From Faecalicatena fissicatena (lineage in GTDB: Bacteria > Bacillota > Clostridia > Lachnospirales > Lachnospiraceae), in contig LDAQ01000044.1 in NCBI GenBank assembly GCA_001028025.1, positions 1 through 57,971 on the forward strand: 57,971 bases of DNA, in the 5' to 3' direction. Below, piece after piece: positions 44,759 to 54,197 of the stretch. The notes beneath the pieces were generated by a model. It was not told the origin of the DNA. It saw only the letters and a program-made list of their open reading frames with translations, and searched no databases. Both the position numbers and the translations under genes were made by a program. The number at the start of each line of letters is the position of its first letter. Within the stretch, counting starts at the first letter, position 1.

Positions 44759-46072
44759 TTATTCATAATATTTGAATTGCGGCAGATATTCTTTATTTGC
44801 CTCAAACATTTCCCTCACCATGGATTTGATTTCTGCAAGACTTAAAACTGCTGATGTCAATGGGTCAAAATAGCAGGCCTGATAAATCTTCCGGGGATCT
44901 CCGGTAATGGCTCCTTCCACAGCCAGCTCCTCGATCCTTGCGCTAACATTATTTAAAAGTGCCAGATGAGGAGGCAGCGGACCAACGTGAATCGGCTCCA
45001 GCGTACCTTTGGATGCAAGCACCGGCACCTCCACACAGCAGCCCTCTGGCAGATCGTCAATTAAGCCAAAATTTCTCACATTCCCGTTGAATTTATACAT
45101 CGTACCATCTCCAAACATTGCATTGAAGATATGTGCTGCATACTCATTTCCACGTTTCAGATTCACTGCATTGTCAGCCCACTCCAGGAATTCCTTCTTC
45201 CAGGTATTTTCTCTTTTTTCATACTCGGTTTTCACCATAAAATAGTGCCCGGGGTTCCAGCCGGTGCCATGAGTACAATATTTTTCAATAAGATCCGGAC
45301 GCTTGCGGAACCATGCCACATATTCAGAGGCATGTCCGCTGGACTCTGTCACATAGTAGCCCAGGTGGCGGAGCATCTCGTTCCGCACGATCTCCTCCTG
45401 ATAATGCTCTTCTGCCGCCTTCTTAATCAGCGGATAGGCATCCTGCCCCTTCCATTTATAATCCAGATAAAAGGCCTGATGATTGATGCCGGCACAGGTA
45501 TAGGTGATATCCTCCATATCGGCTCCAATCCACCTTGCCAGCATTTCTGCCGTCCCCTGGACACTGTGGCAGAGCCCCGTCACATTCACCTTTGTTTCGC
45601 TCTGCATCCCCCTGCACAGCATAGCCATGGGGTTGGTATAGTTCAAAAATATTGCACCCGGACAGTAGTTTTCGATATCCTTACAGATATCAAGCATCAC
45701 CGGCAGGGTCCGCATCGCCCGGAAGATTCCGGCCGGACCTCTGGTGTCTCCTACATTGATATCCACACCGTATTTCTTTGGAATCTCGATATCATTCGCC
45801 CATACATGAATGTCTCCTACATTGATCGTGCTCACAACGCCATCCGCATCCTTAAGAGCCTCAATCCGGCTTTGAGTAGAAATCACTTTTGCCGGGTAGT
45901 TCCCTGATTCAATAATTTTCTCCACAGATTTCGCGGCATACATCAGTTTTTCTTCATCAATATCCATCAGGGCAATCGTGGCATCCTGAAATGCCGGAAA
46001 CGTCATCAGGTCACGCACCAGGCTTCTGGTAAAAACAACACTGCCTGCGCCTATAAATGCAATTTTCTTCAT
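44759..46072 (-). CDS. GH4 alpha-galactosidase (MelA-like)
   Basis: A 437-residue family 4 glycoside hydrolase. The NAD-binding Rossmann start is FIGAGSVVFTRSLVRDL; NYTNPMAM (144-151) binds substrate; C168-H-S-V171 is the metal site and is the CHSV variant associated with alpha-galactosidases, as opposed to CNIP, CDMP or CHEV in other GH4 types. Family enzymes need NAD and a divalent metal and act by redox elimination. It is downstream of a CUT1 transporter, so it would hydrolyse imported alpha-galactosides in the cytoplasm. AAGGAG precedes the ATG. Confidence 0.9.
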   Translation of the reverse strand: MKKIAFIGAGSVVFTRSLVRDLMTFPAFQDATIALMDIDEEKLMYAAKSVEKIIESGNYPAKVISTQSRIEALKDADGVVSTINVGDIHVWANDIEIPKKYGVDINVGDTRGPAGIFRAMRTLPVMLDICKDIENYCPGAIFLNYTNPMAMLCRGMQSETKVNVTGLCHSVQGTAEMLARWIGADMEDITYTCAGINHQAFYLDYKWKGQDAYPLIKKAAEEHYQEEIVRNEMLRHLGYYVTESSGHASEYVAWFRKRPDLIEKYCTHGTGWNPGHYFMVKTEYEKRENTWKKEFLEWADNAVNLKRGNEYAAHIFNAMFGDGTMYKFNGNVRNFGLIDDLPEGCCVEVPVLASKGTLEPIHVGPLPPHLALLNNVSARIEELAVEGAITGDPRKIYQACYFDPLTSAVLSLAEIKSMVREMFEANKEYLPQFKYYE

Positions 46073-46125
46073 CTTAATTTACTCCTTGTATTGTTTCTTC
46101 TTATAATAGAACGGCGGCGTTTTTA

Positions 46126-46965
46126 TCAGCCCTTTACCGCGCTGTCCATCGTTCCCTGGACAAAGTATTTCTGTAAAAACAGATACACAATAATCACCGG
46201 AACAATGGCAATCACCGCACAGGCGGCGGCCCCGTTTAAGTCCTTCATCTGTTCCCCGAAAAACTGCTTTACGGTCAGGGTCACATTATACATTTCCTTC
46301 TTCTGCAGAATATAAAGAGAATAGCCGTATTCATTCCAGGTTGAAACTGCCTGCATCAGCACGACTGAAGCTGTCACCGGCTTTAGCTGCGGAAGGATGA
46401 TCTGAAAAAAGGTTCTCAGGACTCCTGCACCGTCCATATAGGCTGCTTCATCCAAAGATATCGGGATCGCCCTGATAAAGTTGCAATACATGTAAATAGA
46501 CATCGGCAGTCCAAACGCCGCACTGACAGCAATAATTCCCCAATAGGTGGAAATAGCGTGGATGGAAACAAGGGTGGAATAAATTCCCACAACCATAGAC
46601 ATTCCCGGTACCATCATCACACCCAGTACAAAGGTCTTCATTGATTTGCTGAGCCTGTTTCTGTGCCTTGCCATAGGATAAGCCGCAAGGCACCCTGCCA
46701 CTACTACAATCAGTACTGTTCCCACTGTAATAATGAAGGAATTTTTAATGGCATTCAATATATTGCTGTTTTGAAATGCTCTTACATAATTTTCCCAATA
46801 AATCTCCGTCGGTGGAATCAGCCTGGAAGTGTGATCTGTCACAGGCTTTAAGGATGTAACTACTACCACATAAATCGGCAGTAAATACACGACCAGTATG
46901 CATACTGCTATCAGATACTTCCACCAGTTTTGTTTTACCCGTTGTTTTAATGTTGCTTTTTTCAT
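46126..46965 (-). CDS. Carbohydrate ABC transporter permease (MalG type)
   Basis: A 279-residue CUT1 permease with six helices and EAA loop DEAAYMDGAGVLRTFFQIILP. It sits between the MalF-type permease and the GH4 gene. The ribosome site is weak (GGGGCGGTG), so it may rely on coupling to the upstream gene, which ends 21 bases away. Together with its partners it probably imports alpha-galactosides. Confidence 0.9.
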   Translation of the reverse strand: MKKATLKQRVKQNWWKYLIAVCILVVYLLPIYVVVVTSLKPVTDHTSRLIPPTEIYWENYVRAFQNSNILNAIKNSFIITVGTVLIVVVAGCLAAYPMARHRNRLSKSMKTFVLGVMMVPGMSMVVGIYSTLVSIHAISTYWGIIAVSAAFGLPMSIYMYCNFIRAIPISLDEAAYMDGAGVLRTFFQIILPQLKPVTASVVLMQAVSTWNEYGYSLYILQKKEMYNVTLTVKQFFGEQMKDLNGAAACAVIAIVPVIIVYLFLQKYFVQGTMDSAVKG

Positions 46966-46986
46966 CTGTTCACCGCCCCGCTTTCT

Positions 46987-47856
46987 TTACATATCTATAC
47001 TTTTTCTCTCAAAGTAGCGATTACTGAACAGAGAGACCGCCATAATCATAATAAAGGTGGTAATACCTATAGCAGATGCATAACCGGCTTTTTCCGAAAG
47101 AAAATACTGGCTGTTCAAATACGTCATCATAGAATGTGTGCTGTAATTCGGTCCGCCATTTGTCAGGGAAATGATTCCGTCAAAAATTTTGAGTCCCCCA
47201 ACCAGGTCTATCATGACCGCACTTGTGATAGCCGGGATCAGCATAGGCAGGGTAATGTAACGAAAACGTGCAAAACATCCTGCCCCATCAATTTGTGCCG
47301 CCTCTATGTATACCTTTGAAATATTCTGAAGCCCGGAAAGATATATAATCATGCAGTATCCTGCATATTGCCAGGTGTTAATCAGGGTAATAAACAGCAC
47401 TCCATTCTTTCCGTCCGCCAGCCAGTCCACTGCCCCCATACCAAATGCCCCAAGAATATCGTTGAGCACCCCATTGTCATAGGTCAAAAAGAAATACATG
47501 ATGTAACCCATAATCAGGCTTGATATCATAATGGGCATATAGATCACCACCCGAACCAGGTTGTTACCCTTAAAGCGGGAGTTGACAAACAGCGCAGCTC
47601 CCAGCCCGATTACGTTCTGAAACACAGTGGACACCAGACCGTATATGAGTGTATTGATAAATGCTGTCAGGAGCCGCTTGTCCGAAAACATTTCCATGTA
47701 ATTTTCAAATCCTATAAAGAGTTTTTGCGGCGAATAACCATTCCACTTACACAAGGATACGTATACAGTTTCACAAAATGGCCTTACTACAAAAAACAAG
47801 ATCAGACAAATAGCCGGTATGTAAAAACAACTCATTTTTACTGCTCGTTTCCTCAT
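46987..47856 (-). CDS. Carbohydrate ABC transporter permease (MalF type)
   Basis: A 289-residue CUT1 permease, six helices, EAA loop EAAQIDGAGCFARFRYITLP. AGGAAGG precedes the ATG. It lies 26 bases downstream of the binding protein gene with no hairpin between, unlike locus 2. Confidence 0.9.
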   Translation of the reverse strand: MRKRAVKMSCFYIPAICLILFFVVRPFCETVYVSLCKWNGYSPQKLFIGFENYMEMFSDKRLLTAFINTLIYGLVSTVFQNVIGLGAALFVNSRFKGNNLVRVVIYMPIMISSLIMGYIMYFFLTYDNGVLNDILGAFGMGAVDWLADGKNGVLFITLINTWQYAGYCMIIYLSGLQNISKVYIEAAQIDGAGCFARFRYITLPMLIPAITSAVMIDLVGGLKIFDGIISLTNGGPNYSTHSMMTYLNSQYFLSEKAGYASAIGITTFIMIMAVSLFSNRYFERKSIDM

Positions 47857-47882
47857 ATTGCCTTCCTCTCTTTCACTACCGG

Positions 47883-49202
47883 TTATTCTGCTGCCACGTA
47901 TTTATCCTGGAACGTATTCTTTAAATGCTCCAGCCCGGCACGTACTCCTTTTTCAGATGGATCCATAAATACCTCTATGACTGCATCCGCATCTGCATTA
48001 AACATTCCACTTGGAAAATATTCTCTGTCAAACAGGTTGTCGTAGAATATATCACCGTCAAAGATTTCCTGGCTCTCTGAGAATGCCTTGTAGCTTACAT
48101 TTTCCGTATCCATGTCTTTAAGTGCAGGCAGTCCCCCGTCCAGGGCCATAATCTTGTCCGCCACTTCCGGTGTGGAAAGGTAATTTAAGAACTGTTTTGC
48201 TTCATCCATACTTTTAGTATCTTTCCAGATTCCAAAGCAGCTTCCTTCACCGATCATATACTGAGATTTTCCTTCCTCTGTCGTACATGGGATCGGCATG
48301 ATGCCAAGCTGAGCATCGGGTGCTACATTTAATACCTTCACAATCTCAACTTCTGTACTAAATCCACAGGCATCTTCACCCAGGGCTGTAAGGGTCGCTG
48401 AATTATCTGCGGTAACAAGATCTTTATTAAAATATCCGGCCTGTACCATATCCGCGATCTCTTCCAGAACGCAGCTTCCCTTTGTATCCCAGTCAAAGCT
48501 TCCGTCTTTAAGCTCGTCGCCGGATGGGTATTTACATCCTTCCGTGGTATAAAATGCAGGTGCCATTGCATTGTAAAGTACTGCTGCAGTCCAGGTGTCT
48601 TTTCCACCAACAAAAATTGGTGTGGTACCGGAAGCCTTTATCTTTTCGCAGGCCGCCTTAAAATCATCCATGGTACGGATATCACCCACATTCACTCCTG
48701 CCTTTTCAAGTACCGTCTTATTATATACAATACCATTTGTTACCTGCGTAACAGGCAGTACATAAATATTTTCATCATCATCCGAAATAATCGGCAGAAC
48801 AGGATCATCAATTCTGTCATACCACTCTTCATCGTTTAAAGCCGTAAGGTATTCTTTATATCTTGCAATGGACCACCCGTGTGTCACAAAAACATCCGGC
48901 ATTTCTCCTGATGCCATTCTTGTTTTCATAACAGCTTCATAATCAGATCCCGGTGTGACCAATTCAATTTCAATTCCTGTCTCTGCTGTAAAACCATCCA
49001 AAACTTCGCGGAACTGATCCAGTGGCTCTCCGGTGTAAATCACCTCTACCTCCAGCGTTTTGTCTCCTTTTGCCGCCTTATCCGAATCTTTGGATTCTGC
49101 TTTATCACCGTCGCTTTGTGCATTGCCGCAGCCAGCCAGTAGTCCGGCTGTCATAGTTATAGCCAATCCAAACGCCGCTAATTTTTTCATTCTTCTTTTC
49201 AT
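47883..49202 (-). CDS. Sugar-binding lipoprotein (ABC, family 1)
   Basis: A 439-residue solute-binding protein from the ATG at 49202 (MKRRMKKLAAFGLAITMTAG), which has GGGAGGG 7 bases upstream; a longer form from 49217 lacks a site. The lipobox is LLAGC. It is the first gene of locus 3 and likely binds alpha-galactosides, judged by the GH4 enzyme downstream. Confidence 0.92.
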   Translation of the reverse strand: MKRRMKKLAAFGLAITMTAGLLAGCGNAQSDGDKAESKDSDKAAKGDKTLEVEVIYTGEPLDQFREVLDGFTAETGIEIELVTPGSDYEAVMKTRMASGEMPDVFVTHGWSIARYKEYLTALNDEEWYDRIDDPVLPIISDDDENIYVLPVTQVTNGIVYNKTVLEKAGVNVGDIRTMDDFKAACEKIKASGTTPIFVGGKDTWTAAVLYNAMAPAFYTTEGCKYPSGDELKDGSFDWDTKGSCVLEEIADMVQAGYFNKDLVTADNSATLTALGEDACGFSTEVEIVKVLNVAPDAQLGIMPIPCTTEEGKSQYMIGEGSCFGIWKDTKSMDEAKQFLNYLSTPEVADKIMALDGGLPALKDMDTENVSYKAFSESQEIFDGDIFYDNLFDREYFPSGMFNADADAVIEVFMDPSEKGVRAGLEHLKNTFQDKYVAAE

Positions 49203-49272
49203 AATAAACCCTCCCACGTATTTTTCACTTTTCCACTGCTATATAAGCTACTTCTTTGGATATCCTGAACTT

Positions 49273-49278
49273 ATTATA
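49273..49278 (-). promoter_or_regulatory. -10 box of the locus 3 binding protein gene
   Basis: TATAAT on the minus strand, about 70 bases before the ATG. The expected -35 region (TTTGTG/CTTTGT) is poor, in line with dependence on an activator such as the locus YesN. Confidence 0.5.
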
Positions 49279-49351
49279 TACACGTTTAATTTAGCACAAA
49301 GGAGCCGTTTTTTATACTTTAGGGGTGTTTTTTTACACGCTCTGGGGATAC

Positions 49352-49384
49352 AAAAAGAGCCGGTCTCAAAAAACCAGCTCTTTT
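49352..49384 (-). terminator. Rho-independent terminator of the AAA/DUF4143 gene
   Basis: Minus strand: AAAGAGCTGGT pairs with ACCGGCTCTTT (one G-T pair, 8-base loop) and is followed by TTTGT. It lies just past the ATPase stop and shields the locus 3 promoter. Confidence 0.8.
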
Positions 49385-49391
49385 ACACTCT

Positions 49392-50594
49392 TTATTCTCC
49401 ACACAGGAAATCAATTAAATTCTTGTGAATAATCCCATCTCTGCCAACCTGCAGTCGGTCCATGGATATCACATATTTCGGATAATTATCTTCTATTGCA
49501 TCATATGCTCCAAATTCTCTCTCTATGGTCTTTTCGCCGGACAGCATATACGCCGCCTGTATATAGAACTTTTCTTCACCCTTCTGTGCGATAAAATCCA
49601 CTTCGCCTTTATATGTTTTACCTATATATACCTTATACCCTCTGGAAATGAGCTCATTATAGCAGAGTGTCTCCACAATATAATTATACTCATCTTTCAC
49701 TCTGTTTTTTCTGATTTGGAAAAATCCCAGGTCACATACATAAACTTTTTCCTCAAAAGCCAGTATTCTTTTCCCACGGATATCATACCGGGGCACTTTA
49801 TCGCAGATACATGCATCTATAATATATTTAACATAGTCATAGACCGTCGGCACAGATACCAGCTGTTTTTCATCGTTCAGAAATGCTGCTATCTTCTTTC
49901 CGGACACGGTAAGGGATGAGTTAGCAATCAGATACTCCAGTACCTTTTCAAGTGCTGCCGGCGATGCAATCTTATTTCTCATCACAATATCTTTTAATAC
50001 TACGGAATCATATATATTGGACAGCACCACTTCCTTGCTTTCTTCCTCTTTGGCCATACAGACCAGGGGCATCCCTCCCCATTTCATATATTCCGTGAGC
50101 AGTTCCTCTTTCCTCTTTTCGCTTCCCTGCTGACTCTGAAATTCACAATATTCCCGGAAGTTAAACGGCATGACCCGGAAGGATAATGTTCTTCCTGCCA
50201 GATGCGTTGCCAGTTCGCCGGATAATAATCTGGAGTTAGAGCCGGTGATAAATATACTTGTATTATGGGTTGAGCGGAAAGAATTGATCACAAGTTCAAA
50301 TTCCCTGACATTTTGTATCTCGTCAAAAAAAAGATAATACTTATGATCATCTTTTATCTGCTGTTCAACATACTCATACAGATGATCCGGGTTACCAAGA
50401 TTTCGGTATTTGTAATCTTCAAAGTTAATATAAATAATTCTATCCTTAGGAATTCCTTTTTCTTCCAACTCTTCGATAATCTGCCGCATGATTGTAGACT
50501 TTCCACAGCGGCGGATTCCTGTCAGCACTTTGACCATCTCCGAATCGAAGAAAGGCCGGATGCGCTTCAGATATAATTCCCTTTTTACCATCAT
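49392..50594 (-). CDS. AAA ATPase with DUF4143-type C-terminus
   Basis: A 400-residue ATPase. The start at 50594 has GGAG 6 bases upstream; ATGs at 50600 and 50591 are alternatives. Walker A is GIRRCGKST, Walker B is YYLFFDEIQN, sensor motif ITGSNSRLL, then the DUF4143 region with a restriction-like core (ELISRGYKVYIGKTYKGEVD). Common in gut anaerobes, often as isolated genes; suspected to be selfish or toxin-like. It stands alone between a promoter (50614-50642) and a terminator and has no link to the sugar genes. Confidence 0.9.
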   Translation of the reverse strand: MMVKRELYLKRIRPFFDSEMVKVLTGIRRCGKSTIMRQIIEELEEKGIPKDRIIYINFEDYKYRNLGNPDHLYEYVEQQIKDDHKYYLFFDEIQNVREFELVINSFRSTHNTSIFITGSNSRLLSGELATHLAGRTLSFRVMPFNFREYCEFQSQQGSEKRKEELLTEYMKWGGMPLVCMAKEEESKEVVLSNIYDSVVLKDIVMRNKIASPAALEKVLEYLIANSSLTVSGKKIAAFLNDEKQLVSVPTVYDYVKYIIDACICDKVPRYDIRGKRILAFEEKVYVCDLGFFQIRKNRVKDEYNYIVETLCYNELISRGYKVYIGKTYKGEVDFIAQKGEEKFYIQAAYMLSGEKTIEREFGAYDAIEDNYPKYVISMDRLQVGRDGIIHKNLIDFLCGE

Positions 50595-50613
50595 CTTCAT
50601 CTCCTCTGTATTG

Positions 50614-50642
50614 AGTATAACATTTTTTTATTACAAGAGCAA
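50614..50642 (-). promoter_or_regulatory. Promoter of the AAA/DUF4143 gene
   Basis: Minus strand: -35 TTGCTC (50642-50637), 17 bases, -10 TATACT (50619-50614). The start site would be very close to the ribosome site. Confidence 0.5.
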
Positions 50643-50842
50643 TATAGTTTTAATCATATTTAAATCTGTTTGCCTAATACATTATATAATAAAATATATT
50701 TAAATCAATTTTGATATTATTCATAGATTTAATTATATTTAATTCGATTTCTCACTTCTGTCTTAGTTTTAAGTATGCACAAATCTTTTGCTTTCTATCC
50801 ATAACTACAACCGGAACAACTTGGCCGGGTTATTATATAGCA

Positions 50843-51004
50843 TCATTTTGGCAAATCTTTTCCCATTTCCATGGTGTATACCTCACCCTTAACTTTAACA
50901 GCCAGCGCCCGGGCAATATTCTCCCGTGCCATCCAAAGGTGTCCGCATGCAGCATCCAGAAACAGGCTGGCCCCGCCGGGAGGGCTTATTATTTCGTAAG
51001 ACAT
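50843..51004 (-). CDS. Short ORF of unknown origin, possibly a gene remnant
   Basis: A 53-codon frame: MSYEIISPPGGASLFLDAAC, GHLWMARENIARALAVKVKG, EVYTMEMGKDLPK. It is GC-richer than its AT-rich surroundings and reads like the end of a globular protein, but the ATG lacks a ribosome site. The 600-base gap 50601-51199 otherwise holds only the ATPase promoter, AT-rich sequence and a hairpin. Possible fragment of a deleted gene; not recognised. Confidence 0.3.
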   Translation of the reverse strand: MSYEIISPPGGASLFLDAACGHLWMARENIARALAVKVKGEVYTMEMGKDLPK

Positions 51005-51022
51005 AATTTTCTATGAAACAAA

Positions 51023-51094
51023 ATATGCTCCCTTCCAGGCAGCAAGTTTTTATTATTTCACTTGTCTGCTTGAAAGGGAGCATATCCCTTTTTT
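51023..51094. terminator. Long imperfect hairpin, bidirectional terminator
   Basis: ATATGCTCCCTT (51023-51034) pairs with the run ending GGGAGCATAT at 51085, extended by GGCAGCAAGT/ACTTGTCTGC. The plus side ends in CCCTTTTTTC, the minus side in TATTTTGTTTC. It lies about 115 bases past the end of the rhamnose-type operon and is its likely terminator. Confidence 0.7.
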
Positions 51095-51199
51095 CTTTAC
51101 TATTTTTATCTATAAGGCCCCTTTAATTGCTTCGGGTACTTATGTAATGTTATAAAAATGTTCCGTCTGCAGCAGCGCCTTTTATAATAAAATATATTT

Positions 51200-51784
51200 C
51201 TACCTGCAGCCGAAAAGCCCGGGATCCTGCATCAGCTCTAATGGATAATCTCCCAAATGCTCCAGTTTAAAGCCACTTTCCTTATAGCTGTTATAATCAA
51301 AGCTGTCCAGTTCATCACACGCAAGCTTATGGAATTCATAAAAGTTGGGCCACCACTCATACCCATCCCCCAGATTATTACTCAGATACGCGTCTGCAAT
51401 ATCACATCCCATCTTTGGAGCTACATAGAAGGCTCCCATCGCCAGTACATTTACTCCATTTCCTGTAATTGCACGAAGTGCTGCCGGTACGCTTTCCACC
51501 ACACCGGAAAATACCCCCGGACACTTACTTGCCGCAATATGTATCCCCATACCAGTACCGCAAAAAATCAATGCACGCTCGAATTCTCCTTCAGATATCA
51601 TAGAACCAACGCGAAGCCCTATTCTGTGAAACATTAATTCTGTACTGCTGTCTTCCTCTGACTGAACCCCAACATCTGTCACTGTCCATCCATATTCCCT
51701 CAGATGGGCAACAACGGCCTCCTTTAATGGAAATCCTGCAAAATCCGCTCCAACAAGAATCTGTTTATCTTTAATTGTTTTCAT
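51200..51784 (-). CDS. RpiB/LacAB-family sugar-phosphate isomerase
   Basis: A 194-residue protein of the RpiB fold. It keeps the GADFAGFPLKE opening and the active-site loop FCGTGMGIHIAASKCPGV with its Cys; a C-terminal extension (about 155-194, EWWPNFYEFHKLACDELD) goes beyond the usual 145-150 residues. It would interconvert an aldose and ketose phosphate. It is last in the transporter operon; it may handle the imported sugar after phosphorylation, but no kinase is here. The AGAGGCG ribosome site is modest. Confidence 0.85.
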   Translation of the reverse strand: MKTIKDKQILVGADFAGFPLKEAVVAHLREYGWTVTDVGVQSEEDSSTELMFHRIGLRVGSMISEGEFERALIFCGTGMGIHIAASKCPGVFSGVVESVPAALRAITGNGVNVLAMGAFYVAPKMGCDIADAYLSNNLGDGYEWWPNFYEFHKLACDELDSFDYNSYKESGFKLEHLGDYPLELMQDPGLFGCR

Positions 51785-51801
51785 TAAATCGCCTCTACTT
51801 T

Positions 51802-52149
51802 CTATCCTGCATAATTAAAAATCTGATCCATGTCCTCATAAAATGCTTCCTTACTTGCAGCTGAATATTCTGTAAAGCAAGGACGCGTGAGTTTCCACCA
51901 CTGCCGGGTCACTGCATCGGCATCCATCTTTGCCATATCTGCTTCATAGTCGTCTCCAACATATTCAAAATATCCAAAAACTAAATCTTCTTTCATAAAG
52001 ATTCTGTAGTTCCGTATATTGCAGTCATGAATCATGCGCAACACCCCTTCCCAATGCGGTGTATATACATCATCCATATGCAGTTTTCTATACTCCTCTA
52101 CTTTTTCTTTTTTCAGCCTGCCAATCTGCCCAAATACTTTTCTGCTCAT
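51802..52149 (-). CDS. rhaM: L-rhamnose mutarotase (RhaM/RhaU type)
   Basis: A 115-residue protein of the RhaM family. It has the pattern VEEYRKLHMDDVYTPHWEGV, followed by IRNYRIFM, FGYFEYVGDD and the C-terminal QWWKLTRPCF. The family interconverts anomers of L-rhamnose to speed its use. Placed right after the second permease, as rhaU is after rhaQ in the rhizobial rhamnose transporter. GGAG sits 7 bases before the ATG. The true sugar may be rhamnose or a related deoxy-sugar. Confidence 0.82.
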   Translation of the reverse strand: MSRKVFGQIGRLKKEKVEEYRKLHMDDVYTPHWEGVLRMIHDCNIRNYRIFMKEDLVFGYFEYVGDDYEADMAKMDADAVTRQWWKLTRPCFTEYSAASKEAFYEDMDQIFNYAG

Positions 52150-52164
52150 ATTTGTTCTCCAATG

Positions 52165-53163
52165 TTATTTTACTTTTACTTTTTTAGGACGTGCACTAAA
52201 ATAGTCTATTACAAGTGCCAGGATTAAAACCGCGCCCCAGATAAGCGTTACATAATATGTTGAAACACTTCTGAAACGGTTAATACCTGATTCAATAAAT
52301 TTTAAAAGTATAATTGCCGCAACCACACCAGATAATCTGCCTTTCCCACCATTTGGACTGACACCACCCAACACGATCAGCAAAATTGACTGCATCGTAT
52401 AATTACTTCCATAATCTGCTCTTGCAGATGCATATGTACTGAGCATCATCAGACCTCCTATGGAGGCACAAACAGACGATGTCATATAAGTTTTAAAAAC
52501 CAGCTTTTTCGTATTTATTCCCGAAAACTCAGCTACATGCGCGCTTGATCCATATAGTCTCAATTTTGTTCCATAGGTGCTTCTTTCCAGCATAAACCAG
52601 ATAATAACAGCCACCAGTATGAAAACAATGACACGCACAGGAATAACTCCAAACAGGTTCGATGAAAAAATATCACAAAATTGTTTCGGGAAAGAAGATA
52701 CCGCTGAACCGCCCGTAATAACAATACACAAACCAGTAATCAGCTGATTTACTCCTAAAGTGGCCAAAATCGGCGGCACCTTTAATTCTGAAATCAGAAA
52801 ACCATTAAAAGCTCCTACCACACACCCTGTGAGAACTGCAATCAAAAATATTACGACAGAAAAGCCTGCTGGCATTGTTCCATCCACACCAAAAATCCAG
52901 TTCATCACATAAACACTTATAATCGTTGTCATGTTGGCTGTTCCAACTACTGATAAATCAATTCCGCCGGTCATCATGCAGAGCATGCCCCCTAAAGCCA
53001 TCAGACCATACTCAGGAAACTGGCCCGCCATCGTCAGGAAATTTGCTCCTGTAAAAAACTTTCCGGCCTGTGTCAGCAGCATAAACACCAGCCATGCAAT
53101 CATAATAATAATGAGACGGCTCACTTCCCGGTTTTTTGAATAAAAACTCTTTACTCTGTCCAT
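52165..53163 (-). CDS. Sugar ABC transporter permease (RbsC/RhaQ type)
   Basis: A 332-residue CUT2 permease with about ten helices; the GALxGxxNGxLI motif is present as GCVVGAFNGFLISELKVPP followed by ILATLGVNQLITGL. Its ATG shares one base with the stop of the preceding permease (TAATG). The two permeases form a heterodimer, as in the rhamnose and AI-2 transporters. Confidence 0.9.
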   Translation of the reverse strand: MDRVKSFYSKNREVSRLIIIMIAWLVFMLLTQAGKFFTGANFLTMAGQFPEYGLMALGGMLCMMTGGIDLSVVGTANMTTIISVYVMNWIFGVDGTMPAGFSVVIFLIAVLTGCVVGAFNGFLISELKVPPILATLGVNQLITGLCIVITGGSAVSSFPKQFCDIFSSNLFGVIPVRVIVFILVAVIIWFMLERSTYGTKLRLYGSSAHVAEFSGINTKKLVFKTYMTSSVCASIGGLMMLSTYASARADYGSNYTMQSILLIVLGGVSPNGGKGRLSGVVAAIILLKFIESGINRFRSVSTYYVTLIWGAVLILALVIDYFSARPKKVKVK

Positions 53164-54185
53164 TATGCTGCCTCCTTTACCAGTTTCTTTTTTGTTTTTT
53201 CTGTCCTGATAGACTGGTATGCACTTAAAGCCACGCCTACAACAATTACAATTCCAACAAATACGTTACTCCATGTCGTCGGCACACCCAGAAGAATCAT
53301 TGAGTTCTGAACCAGAATAATCAAAAATGTACCCAGTATACACCCAATCAGTGTTCCTGCCCCGCCTGTCAGTGCAACACCACCAAGCACCACACCTGCG
53401 ATAATATTCATTTCCATCCCGAGCATGTTGGTCGGATGCATCTGCTGCATCATACATACACGGCAGATACCGCCTGCTGCCGCAATCATGCCTATGATAA
53501 TATACATGAAAAATTTTGTTCTTTTTACATTAAATCCTACCGTATGGGCACTGACTGGATTGCCCCCAATCGCGTAGATTCCCCGGCCAAAGATGGTATA
53601 CCGCAGTATAAAGAACATGACTGCACAAACAATCAATAGAATAATAAAAGTGTAGGGCAGGATAGAGGTAAGGTTATTCGTTTTATTCGTTGCCGTAATA
53701 AACGAATTTGTACCAAATTCCTTCATCCCCGATGGTATAACAGATAACTGTTTCGCCCGCAGTGCCCCCTGCATGAATCCCTGGAATACACTGGAAGTAC
53801 CGAGTGTCACTATCATGGCATTCAGGTTCAGATAACCAATCAAAAAACCATTTACAGCACCTAACAGAGCGCCGATCGCCATTGCAATCACAAAAGCCAG
53901 AATCACATTGCCATCATAATTCTGATCCAGTAAAATCCTGGTGGATGCATATGCAGACAGGGAAGCCAATGCCGGAAAAGATACATCAATGCCTCCGGCA
54001 ATGATCGCTAAGAATTCTGCCACGGCAAACATTCCGGGTACAATCATGGCACTTAACAAATCCACCATATTATTTCCGGTAAAAAACTGTCCCGAGCGAA
54101 TCTGCACCAGTATTCCCAACGCAATTATAATAAGAAATATATATATTTCATTTGATTTAAAAGTCGATTTTAATTTTTTATTCAT
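53163..54185 (-). CDS. Sugar ABC transporter permease (RbsC/RhaP type)
   Basis: A 340-residue CUT2 permease with about ten helices; GALLGAVNGFLIGYLNLNAM and IVTLGTSSVFQGF carry the family motif. It precedes its partner permease with one-base overlap and follows the ATPase gene by 12 bases. Confidence 0.9.
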   Translation of the reverse strand: MNKKLKSTFKSNEIYIFLIIIALGILVQIRSGQFFTGNNMVDLLSAMIVPGMFAVAEFLAIIAGGIDVSFPALASLSAYASTRILLDQNYDGNVILAFVIAMAIGALLGAVNGFLIGYLNLNAMIVTLGTSSVFQGFMQGALRAKQLSVIPSGMKEFGTNSFITATNKTNNLTSILPYTFIILLIVCAVMFFILRYTIFGRGIYAIGGNPVSAHTVGFNVKRTKFFMYIIIGMIAAAGGICRVCMMQQMHPTNMLGMEMNIIAGVVLGGVALTGGAGTLIGCILGTFLIILVQNSMILLGVPTTWSNVFVGIVIVVGVALSAYQSIRTEKTKKKLVKEAA

Positions 54186-54197
54186 TCGCCTGTCTCC

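Noticed and set aside
45131..45907. Plus-strand ORF of 258 codons
   Set aside because: It is antisense to the GH4 gene, which has all catalytic motifs; long shadow frames are common opposite such genes.
50895..51083. Minus-strand ORF of 62 codons rich in Cys
   Set aside because: It runs through the long terminator hairpin at 51023-51085 and is in a different frame from the more protein-like 50843-51004 frame.
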